DNA of 5,396 nt. Origin: Bacteroidales bacterium (GTDB lineage Bacteria; Bacteroidota; Bacteroidia; Bacteroidales; VadinHA17). Below, piece by piece: positions 1 to 5,396 of this stretch. The stretch spans positions 1-5,396 of the forward strand of contig JABUEV010000194.1 in NCBI GenBank assembly GCA_013314865.1, in the 5' to 3' direction. The notes below the pieces were generated by a model, which was not told the origin of the DNA, did not search any database, and saw only the letters and a program-made list of their open reading frames with translations. The position numbers and the translations under genes are program-made. Each line of letters starts with the position of its first letter. Position 1 is the stretch's first letter.

Positions 1-252
1 TATCTGATAATTGATGTCTGGAACTTCAGAAAATGGGCATTCTTTTTTGTCGTCATAGGCATGAATCCCATAACCATATATCTTGCCGGAAGGATTATAA
101 ATTTCCGGTCAGCCTCTCAGTTCTTTTTCGGGGGATTTAAAGAAATACTGCCTGACATCTGGGCTCCATTCATAGATGGAATTGGTATTACCGCAGTGGG
201 TTGGGTATTCCTTTACATACTATATAAAAACAGGATTTTCCTTAAGGTTTAA
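1..252 (+). CDS. DUF5009/HGSNAT-like membrane acyltransferase, C-terminal fragment
   Basis: This is the C-terminal end (83 residues, reading frame 1, stop TAA at 250-252) of a gene that begins left of the window. Two hydrophobic stretches are visible, roughly residues 12-30 (around KWAFFFVVIGMNPITIYLAG) and residues 60-76 (around GIGITAVGWVFLYILY), so it ends in transmembrane helices with a short basic tail (KNRIFLKV). The motif V-I-G-M-N-x-I-T-I-Y-L resembles the last helices of the DUF5009/NagX family, which is related to heparan-alpha-glucosaminide N-acetyltransferase. Members are inner-membrane proteins thought to pass acyl groups from cytoplasmic acetyl-CoA to sugars across the membrane, though most bacterial members are uncharacterised. 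The catalytic His region is outside the window, so activity cannot be judged. The gene converges on the GH2 gene and their 3' ends overlap by 11 bp. A more distant acyltransferase-3 type protein is the main alternative. Confidence 0.72.
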   Translation, partial: YLIIDVWNFRKWAFFFVVIGMNPITIYLAGRIINFRSASQFFFGGFKEILPDIWAPFIDGIGITAVGWVFLYILYKNRIFLKV

Positions 253-3007
253 AGCCGAATCCGAAATAAAGAGTGCCTTTCAGCGGGCCATTTTTTTCAT
301 AGTAAATATTTCTTTGGCCCTGCGGACCCTCGTCATAGGGCATGGAAAACTTGGTCCCCATCGGGCTTATTCCGTTAAGAAATGATATGTCTCCTTCAGG
401 GAAAGGAGGATTTACATTTCCACTGACACCTGTTTCCGAATATTTTGCTTTGCCCGGAGTGAAGAGATGAAGAAAAAGACCGGCAGTTTCCGTAAAAACA
501 GTGACCGGCAATTCATTGGTACGCAGTTCCAGTGCATAAAAGCTAGAATAATAACCTTTGAATTCCGGATAATCCCACGATTCTCCGGTAATGGTATTAT
601 TGTATTCCTTTTCATACATCCCGAACAATGTTCCCTTTAGCCGGTTCTTCCACCCCCGGTATGGTCCGTCAGCCATAAGTACAGCACTTCTGACATATTT
701 TTCAGGATAGGAAAAAGTAATGCCGGCAAAATCGAACATTTTACCGGGTTTATATTCATAATCAAGCTTCACCAGTCCGCCCTGAAACATTGTCCATTTA
801 ACATGAGCAGAAGTGTCACAGAAATACTCGACAACATAGTTATTGCCTTCTGAATAGTGTTTTACTTCTCTCAGAACCGTCCTAAAACCAGTAAAAGTAC
901 CTCCTTTAAAGGGGATGCTTTTCCCGCTGTTCATAACAGAATGAATTTCCCCTGCTTTTAAGTCAAATGTAACCTCAACTTTGCCTGAGGAAATTGTTAA
1001 GAATTCATTTCTCTGAACTGCCCTGACAGGATCGTCTTCATCGGCTTTAATTTCAGGGACAAATTTCCCGGGACCGGAAATGTTCCGCGACCATGTATTT
1101 ATTTTGCGGTTATAAGGGTCAGTTGCTGAAACATAAATGACATCGTAGTCTCTCCAGTCATCCGGGAGATCAAGGCTGAGAATCCCCTTTTCGCCGGGCT
1201 TAATATCCGGTGGCTTTATGGTATGTGTATATCTCCTGATGTCAAATCGAGGGAAATTCCCGTTAAATTTCAGAAGCTCATAGCTAAAATTACACTGGTT
1301 AAGATCAGTATAAATAAACCTGTTGGCAATTTCAAAAATACCGTTAAAATTCTCATTGACAGGTTTATTCTCAAAATAAACCGGAGACCATATTTCCCTG
1401 ATGGTAAAGAAACTGCCTTCTTTCTGGTGGTAAGGTCCAAGTATTCCATCCGGTCCCCTGTTACCACTGGTATCAATCGAGTCGTTAAGATCTTTTCTCT
1501 CAACACCCTCATCAGCAAATACCCATAGAAATCCGCCTGCAGAGAGTGGTTTTGACAGCATCAGATTCCAGTAGTCGTCAAGTCCTGCCCCTGCCCCGCC
1601 ATCGTAAAGCCCGTGAAGAAATTCAGTCGGAAAGTAAATTTCACTGTTATTTTCAAGTACCTTCTCCACATACCTGTAGCCAGGGTAGTGTTTTGTATTA
1701 ATCCCATTCAGGACAGCCCATGGTTCTATCACAGTTCTCTTCTGAGGGTCATAAAGGGCAAAATCGTCCCGCACATCCTTATTGAAGCCACCCTCATTTC
1801 CGTTGTCCCAGAGAATTACTGAGGGGTGATTCACGTCGCGTTCAACCATCTGTTTTACAAGTCTTTCAGCGACCGGCGTGTCGTAATATTTCTGCCACCC
1901 TGCCAGTTCATCAAGAACAAACAGGCCAAGGGAGTCACAGACATCAAGAAAGAACTGATCAGGAGGATAATGGCTCATCCTGACTGCATTCATATTCATG
2001 TCCTTCATCAGGTTGACATCTTCGATAGCCAGCGCCTTACTGCTGGCTCTTCCGGATGAAGGCCAGAAAGTATGGCGGCATACTCCCCTGAAAATTATTT
2101 TCCTTCCGTTGACATAGATGCCATCTTCCTGCCTTACCTCCACAGTCCGGAATCCGAACTTCTGTTTCACACTGTGAATGATCCGTTTACCTCTGTTGAG
2201 ACTGACAACCACCTGATAAAGATTTGGATACTCGGGATTCCACTGGGCCGGGTCAGTAAAGGTTCCCTTTATAACTGCCTTTCTGCCGCCCTGCTCAGGT
2301 AAAGCATACATTATTTGTCCGAAAGGATTTCCTTCACTGTCAAATATTTGTGCACTGACTTTGTCTGCATTTCCTGAACCTTCAATAAACACATCCATAT
2401 AAAAAGTACCGTCAGCCCTGGCATCAATAGCCACCCTGTCAATAAATTGCGGTGGTACTGCTTCAAGATACACAGGTCTGTAAATACCTCCAAATACCCA
2501 GTAATCGGCTATCCTCTCAGCCCTGTTAATGCTTTCGTCAGATGACTCCTTGCTTACTGTAACCTCCAGAAGATTTGTTTCTCTGAATTCAACCAATTCA
2601 GTAATGTCATACCTGAACCTGTAAAATGCTCCCCGGTGAGTTTCACCTGCCGGCTGTCCGTTAATCTTTACTTCTGTATCTGTCATTGAGCCTTCAAATA
2701 CAATGTAAATTCTCTTGTTTTTCCATTTCACGGGAACGCTGAATTCATATCTGTAAAATCCCTGCTCATTGGCTTTACGGTTAACATTTCCATACAGGTA
2801 TGAACCAAAGCCCTGAAGCTCCCAGTTGGACGGGACATCTATCTTTGTCCAGTAACCGCTGTTCCGGCCGGAAGTACAGTAAAAATCCCACTTCACAGGA
2901 TGATCCTTGTCTGTCCCGGATAAATATTGTATCTCCGTTTTTTGACCTGTTAATGCCTGGGAAATTATAAATACAAGAAGGAGCAAAAGAGACCGGGAAG
3001 TTTTCAT
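242..3007 (-). CDS. Secreted glycoside hydrolase family 2 (LacZ-type beta-galactosidase-like)
   Basis: A complete 921-residue exo-glycosidase, expected to release a beta-linked terminal sugar by a retaining mechanism. A Sec signal peptide occupies residues 1-21 (MKTSRSLLLLLVFIISQALT, then GQ), with no lipobox Cys, suggesting the periplasm. By eye: jelly-roll sugar-binding domain about 25-185 (GFYRYEF, then DYWVFGGIYRPV at 168-179), Ig-like domain 190-288, TIM barrel about 290-545, second Ig-like domain about 545-640, and a C-terminal beta-sandwich 660-921 like LacZ domain 5. Predicted acid/base is Glu405 in NGNEGG, after NHPSVILW at 393-400; predicted nucleophile is Glu462 in PTEFLHG; His346 lies in SHYP. 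LacZ-like features prevail and no GUS-type N-x-K motif was seen, but several LacZ active-site residues are replaced, so the substrate is open. Start: ATG at 3005-3007, with an in-frame stop 21 bp upstream (3026-3028). The gene is divergent from the GH105 gene. Confidence 0.93.
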   Translation of the reverse strand: MKTSRSLLLLLVFIISQALTGQKTEIQYLSGTDKDHPVKWDFYCTSGRNSGYWTKIDVPSNWELQGFGSYLYGNVNRKANEQGFYRYEFSVPVKWKNKRIYIVFEGSMTDTEVKINGQPAGETHRGAFYRFRYDITELVEFRETNLLEVTVSKESSDESINRAERIADYWVFGGIYRPVYLEAVPPQFIDRVAIDARADGTFYMDVFIEGSGNADKVSAQIFDSEGNPFGQIMYALPEQGGRKAVIKGTFTDPAQWNPEYPNLYQVVVSLNRGKRIIHSVKQKFGFRTVEVRQEDGIYVNGRKIIFRGVCRHTFWPSSGRASSKALAIEDVNLMKDMNMNAVRMSHYPPDQFFLDVCDSLGLFVLDELAGWQKYYDTPVAERLVKQMVERDVNHPSVILWDNGNEGGFNKDVRDDFALYDPQKRTVIEPWAVLNGINTKHYPGYRYVEKVLENNSEIYFPTEFLHGLYDGGAGAGLDDYWNLMLSKPLSAGGFLWVFADEGVERKDLNDSIDTSGNRGPDGILGPYHQKEGSFFTIREIWSPVYFENKPVNENFNGIFEIANRFIYTDLNQCNFSYELLKFNGNFPRFDIRRYTHTIKPPDIKPGEKGILSLDLPDDWRDYDVIYVSATDPYNRKINTWSRNISGPGKFVPEIKADEDDPVRAVQRNEFLTISSGKVEVTFDLKAGEIHSVMNSGKSIPFKGGTFTGFRTVLREVKHYSEGNNYVVEYFCDTSAHVKWTMFQGGLVKLDYEYKPGKMFDFAGITFSYPEKYVRSAVLMADGPYRGWKNRLKGTLFGMYEKEYNNTITGESWDYPEFKGYYSSFYALELRTNELPVTVFTETAGLFLHLFTPGKAKYSETGVSGNVNPPFPEGDISFLNGISPMGTKFSMPYDEGPQGQRNIYYEKNGPLKGTLYFGFGFKP

Positions 3008-3025
3008 TTTATTTATCTTTATTCG

Positions 3026-3039
3026 TTAAGCCTTCTTAA
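3026..3039 (-). other. Small hairpin-forming repeat in the GH2 leader
   Basis: On the plus strand TTAAG (3026-3030) and CTTAA (3035-3039) are perfect inverted arms separated by four bases. This would form a 5-bp stem about 20 bases upstream of the GH2 start codon in its transcript. The stem is short and A/T-rich, so it may have no function. The leader between it and the start codon is A-rich with no Shine-Dalgarno sequence, as is normal in Bacteroidota. Confidence 0.2.
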
Positions 3040-3054
3040 GAAAATTTATAAAAA

Positions 3055-3082
3055 GTGCAGGTTTAAATTTATGCACAGTGCA
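3055..3082. promoter_or_regulatory. Candidate divergent operator: GTGCA/TGCAC dyad cluster
   Basis: The pentamer GTGCA or its complement occurs three times in 28 bp: GTGCA at 3055-3059, TGCAC at 3072-3076 and GTGCA at 3078-3082. The last two form an 11-bp dyad, TGCAC-A-GTGCA, symmetric except for the central base. The first two form a wider dyad around an A/T-rich centre (GGTTTAAATTTA). The cluster is 48 bp upstream of the GH2 start and 90 bp upstream of the GH105 start, inside an otherwise very A/T-rich divergent intergenic region. That is a sensible position for a regulator acting on both genes. The regulator is unknown. I found no well-spaced Bacteroidota promoter pair (TTTG at -33 with TAnnTTTG at -7) in either direction, so promoter positions are not called. 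Confidence 0.35.
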
Positions 3083-3121
3083 AAAAGATACATAAATTAA
3101 AGCTATCATTTTTTTACTAGA

Positions 3122-3148
3122 TGATAAAATACCCGGTCATTGATAAAA
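3122..3148 (+). repeat. TGATAAAA direct repeat upstream of the GH105 gene
   Basis: TGATAAAA occurs at 3122-3129 and again at 3141-3148, a 19-bp period, ending 24 bp before the GH105 start codon. Tandem half-sites spaced at about two helical turns can be bound by AraC-type or hybrid two-component regulators, which control many Bacteroidota glycan loci. The motif is A/T-rich in an A/T-rich region, so chance is a real alternative. Confidence 0.22.
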
Positions 3149-3172
3149 AACATATTATAATTCTGCAATTCA

Positions 3173-4546
3173 ATGAAATACATAGTCGCGTTTCTTTTAA
3201 TTTTATTTTTTATAGTACCGGCTGCAAAGTCTCAGGAGAAGAAGGCTTCCCTGACGGATGTCAGCGCGCCTCTGCACGCACTTCAGCCTGATTACCCTGT
3301 GCCGTATGGAAAAATAACACCGGAATCAGTTACAGAAGTCTTGAATCGCATTTACAATTATCTCGATGAAGCAACCCCTGCAGGTGTTGAAGAAAAAGAA
3401 TCCGGCAAAGAGATAAGAGACCTGAAAAAACTCACACCGGACGCTGACTTTAAACAGGGTTCTTTCAGGCTGATAAGCTATGAGTGGGGAGTAGTTTACG
3501 GAGCAATGCTGAAGGCCGGCGAAGTGACCGGTGATAAAAAATTCACTGAATACACACTGAAAAGGACAGACCTTATCGCAGGTATGACAAAGTATTTTAA
3601 ATCAGTACCGCCTGAAAAACTTAAAATAAATCCTGTCAGATCGGTACTTGACCCAAGGGCCCTTGATGACGCTGGGTCAATGTGTGCGGCAATGATCAAA
3701 ACTTATGAAGCCAATAAAAATCAGGATCTCCTGCCGATGATTGACAATTACATCCGTTATATTTCGGAAAAGCAGTTTCGTCTTTCAGACGGCACACTTG
3801 CGAGGAACCGTCCCCTTCCTAATACACTCTGGCTCGATGATCTTTACATGAGTGTTCCTGCACTTGCCCGCATGGGAAAGCTCAGCGGCGACAGCAAATA
3901 TTTTGATGATGCAGTGAAACAGGTTTTGCAGTTTTCAGAAAGGATGTTCAGCAGTGGCAACGGACTCTTTATGCATGGATGGGTTGAGCGTATGAATCCT
4001 CATCCTGAATTCTATTGGGCAAGATGCAACGGATGGGCACTGCTGGCAATGACTGAACTTCTTGATGTACTGCCTGAAGGACATAAAGGCTATAATGAAG
4101 TACTCAGGATATTACAAGCTCATATTAAGGGCCTTGCCAGGTATCAGTCAGGTTCGGGCTTATGGCATCAGCTGATTGACAAGACAGATTCTTACCTTGA
4201 AACTTCTTCCACAGCAATATTTACATATTGCATAGCACACTCAATAAACAAGGGCTGGATCGATGCACAGGCTTATGGTCCTGTTGCAGTCCTTGGATGG
4301 AATGCTTTGCAGACAAAGGTCAACAAGACAGGACAGGTAGAGGGGACATGTGTAGGCACCGGAATGGCATTTGACCCTGCATTTTATTACCACAGGCCTG
4401 TTAATGTTTTTGCAGCTCATGGATATGGTCCTGTAATTCTTGCCGGTGCCGAGATGATTAAGCTTATTTCCGGCTACCAGATAGAAATAAACGACTCGGC
4501 CGTAATGTTCTACAAGCCAGGTACAGAATGGCAAAAATTCAGATAG
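3173..4546 (+). CDS. Secreted GH105 unsaturated uronyl (rhamnogalacturonyl) hydrolase
   Basis: A complete 457-residue member of the GH88/GH105 superfamily. These enzymes hydrate the vinyl ether of a 4,5-unsaturated uronic acid at the non-reducing end of oligosaccharides left by polysaccharide lyases, releasing the uronate. Residues 1-20 are a Sec signal peptide (hydrophobic core IVAFLLILFFIVPAA, then KSQEKK) with no lipobox Cys, implying the periplasm. The rest fits an (alpha/alpha)6 barrel: YEWG at 103-106, LDDAG at 164-168, LDDLYMSVP at 221-229, MHGW at 267-270, WARCNGWAL at 282-290, ETSSTAIF at 343-350 and AAHGYGPVILAGAE at 414-427. Asp222 most likely matches the catalytic Asp143 of Bacillus YteR, and Asp166 the second conserved Asp. 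Arg284 is followed by Cys where Gly is usual. The start is fixed by an upstream in-frame stop at 3158-3160 and by the signal peptide; no Shine-Dalgarno is seen. Whether it acts on unsaturated GalA-Rha or GlcA-Rha is undecided. Confidence 0.93.
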   Translation: MKYIVAFLLILFFIVPAAKSQEKKASLTDVSAPLHALQPDYPVPYGKITPESVTEVLNRIYNYLDEATPAGVEEKESGKEIRDLKKLTPDADFKQGSFRLISYEWGVVYGAMLKAGEVTGDKKFTEYTLKRTDLIAGMTKYFKSVPPEKLKINPVRSVLDPRALDDAGSMCAAMIKTYEANKNQDLLPMIDNYIRYISEKQFRLSDGTLARNRPLPNTLWLDDLYMSVPALARMGKLSGDSKYFDDAVKQVLQFSERMFSSGNGLFMHGWVERMNPHPEFYWARCNGWALLAMTELLDVLPEGHKGYNEVLRILQAHIKGLARYQSGSGLWHQLIDKTDSYLETSSTAIFTYCIAHSINKGWIDAQAYGPVAVLGWNALQTKVNKTGQVEGTCVGTGMAFDPAFYYHRPVNVFAAHGYGPVILAGAEMIKLISGYQIEINDSAVMFYKPGTEWQKFR

Positions 4547-4614
4547 ATACAGCCAATTTTCTTTTAAATTGTGTAATCTCTTTTTAATGTATTCAAGCTA
4601 TGACAGCAAGTTTA

Positions 4615-4650
4615 AAAATCAAGTTCAGATTTTAATAAAGTATTGATTTT
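4615..4650. repeat. AAAATCAA/TTGATTTT inverted repeat in the GH105-GH106 spacer
   Basis: Perfect 8-bp arms, AAAATCAA (4615-4622) and TTGATTTT (4643-4650), flank a 20-base spacer. The spacer itself contains GATTTT (4628-4633), so AAAATC can also pair at closer range with a 7-base loop, and GATTTTA is directly repeated at 4628-4634 and 4645-4651. The repeat lies in a 139-bp gene-free spacer, 35 bp before the GH106 start codon. It could be an operator for the GH106 gene, or a weak A/T-rich stem. It lacks the G/C-rich stem plus T-run of an intrinsic terminator, so I see no terminator separating the two genes. Confidence 0.3.
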
Positions 4651-4685
4651 ATGTAAACTTTGTAGTTATCTCAAAACAATCATGT

Positions 4686-5396
4686 ATGGTAAAAATATCT
4701 GCAATCCTTGCGTTCATTCTTTCCTTTAATCTTACTGCCCAGCAGTTGTCATGGCCTGAAATCACAAAGGAAACCAAACCATGGACCCGCTGGTGGTGGC
4801 CCGGCAGTATAGTGAATCGCGCTGATATTACTGCGGCAATGGAAAAATATAAGGAAGCTGGTCTGGGCGGACTTGAAATTACTCCTATTTACGGGGTAAA
4901 GGGGCAGGAAGATAAGTTTATCAATTTTTTGTCACCGCAATGGATGGAAATGTTAATTCATACTCTCAACGAAGCTGAAAGGCTGGGATTGGGGATTGAC
5001 ATGGCCAACGCATCAGGCTGGCCATTTGGCGGCCCATGGGTCGAGCCGGAAGATGCATGCAAGAATATTAACTATAAAGTCTACAAACTCAGGGCAGGTG
5101 AAAAGTTGTCTGAAAAAATTGAATTCATTCAACAACCTCTTGTCAGACCAGTCGGACTGCGTCCGGATATTGACAAACTCAAATATCCTGTAAGCAGGAA
5201 CGACAGCCTTCAGGTATATGCCCTCGATCAGCTCCGGTATGAAATATCCCTCCCTCTTCACCTTCTGATGGCCTACTCTGCTTCAGGTGATGCAGTTAAT
5301 CTGACAGAACTTGTCGCAGAAGATAAAAGTCTCGACTGGACTCCTCCGGAAGGTGAATGGACCCTTTATGCACTCTTCGAAGGCTGGCACGGCAAG
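4686..5396 (+). CDS. Secreted GH106 alpha-L-rhamnosidase-like enzyme, N-terminal fragment
   Basis: An open reading frame of 237 codons that runs off the right edge without a stop. GH106 enzymes are large (often about 1,000 residues) and release non-reducing-end alpha-L-rhamnose, for example from rhamnogalacturonan fragments. Residues 1-18 are a Sec signal peptide (MVKISAILAFILSFNLTA, then QQ) with no lipobox Cys. Family features follow: TRWWWPGS at 34-41, AGLGGLEITPIYG at 58-70, an 'SPQWMEML' segment at 83-90, and LGLGIDMANASGWPFGG at 100-116, which together are very characteristic of the GH106 barrel start. The catalytic glutamates lie beyond the window. The start is the ATG at 4686; the frame closes upstream at 4644-4646 with no other in-frame ATG, and the signal peptide begins right at this codon. 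It lies 139 bp downstream of the GH105 gene on the same strand, so co-transcription is possible. Confidence 0.88.
   Translation, partial: MVKISAILAFILSFNLTAQQLSWPEITKETKPWTRWWWPGSIVNRADITAAMEKYKEAGLGGLEITPIYGVKGQEDKFINFLSPQWMEMLIHTLNEAERLGLGIDMANASGWPFGGPWVEPEDACKNINYKVYKLRAGEKLSEKIEFIQQPLVRPVGLRPDIDKLKYPVSRNDSLQVYALDQLRYEISLPLHLLMAYSASGDAVNLTELVAEDKSLDWTPPEGEWTLYALFEGWHGK

Noticed and set aside
412..615. 67-codon minus-strand open frame
   Set aside because: It lies inside the GH2 gene in another frame, and its peptide has no recognisable family features; it is a shadow of the GH2 coding sequence.
1223..2302. Several plus-strand open frames of 69-101 codons
   Set aside because: All are antisense to the GH2 catalytic region, where the minus-strand protein has clear motifs. 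Their translations show no domain or signal features.
3158..3165. TAATTCTG as a Bacteroidota -7 element for GH105
   Set aside because: It has one mismatch to TAnnTTTG, and the nearest upstream TTG (3140-3142) is too close. Transcription would begin almost at the start codon, so it is not convincing.
4241..4534. 97-codon minus-strand open frame antisense to the GH105 gene
   Set aside because: The plus strand carries conserved GH105 C-terminal motifs here (ETSSTAIF, AAHGYGPVILAGAE), so the opposite frame is a by-product.
4655..4662. AAACTTTG as a -7 element for GH106
   Set aside because: It has one mismatch to TAnnTTTG, and there is no TTTG at the expected distance upstream. The match is too weak to call a promoter.
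4547..4685. Intrinsic terminator after GH105
   Set aside because: Short T-runs are present (for example near 4578-4583), but none follows a G/C-rich stem, so no terminator is supported.
4996..5261. Overlapping plus- and minus-strand open frames at the right end
   Set aside because: Both fall inside the GH106 fragment, which reads continuously from 4686 to the window edge with strong family motifs.

Overview
The window looks like part of a glycan-degradation locus from a member of the Bacteroidota, probably an environmental or gut Bacteroidales/Marinilabiliales-type organism. The assignment rests on three things. The protein families present (GH2, GH105, GH106 and a DUF5009/HGSNAT-type membrane acyltransferase) commonly occur together in Bacteroidota polysaccharide utilization loci. 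The start codons are preceded by A/T-rich leaders with no Shine-Dalgarno motif. The signal peptides end in the Q-rich '(A/S)-Q' style common in that phylum. No rRNA, tRNA, CRISPR, IS element or phage gene was seen.

Layout. Positions 1-252 (+) hold the C-terminal 83 residues of a multi-pass membrane protein resembling the DUF5009/heparan-alpha-glucosaminide acetyltransferase family. Its stop codon lies inside the end of a convergent gene at 242-3007 (-), a secreted 921-residue LacZ-type glycoside hydrolase family 2 enzyme with both catalytic glutamates but altered active-site surroundings. A 165-bp divergent intergenic region (3008-3172) carries a GTGCA/TGCAC dyad cluster that could be a shared operator. 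Positions 3173-4546 (+) encode a secreted 457-residue GH105 unsaturated uronyl hydrolase. After a 139-bp A/T-rich spacer with an inverted repeat, 4686-5396 (+) encode the N-terminal 237 residues of a secreted GH106 alpha-L-rhamnosidase-like enzyme that runs off the right edge still open.

How the genes could work together (inference). A polysaccharide lyase outside the window would cut a rhamnose- and uronate-containing polymer such as rhamnogalacturonan I, leaving oligosaccharides with a 4,5-unsaturated uronic acid at the non-reducing end. The GH105 enzyme would remove that residue and expose rhamnose, which the GH106 enzyme would release. The GH2 enzyme would trim beta-linked side-chain sugars. 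All three have Sec signal peptides without a lipobox cysteine, so a soluble periplasmic location is most likely. No SusC/SusD pair, lyase, regulator or transporter is visible here, so the exact glycan (RG-I, ulvan-like or another) cannot be fixed. I see no previously undescribed system. The most notable points are the non-canonical GH2 active site, the Cys in the conserved GH105 Arg-Gly-Asn-Gly-Trp motif, and the candidate divergent operator.
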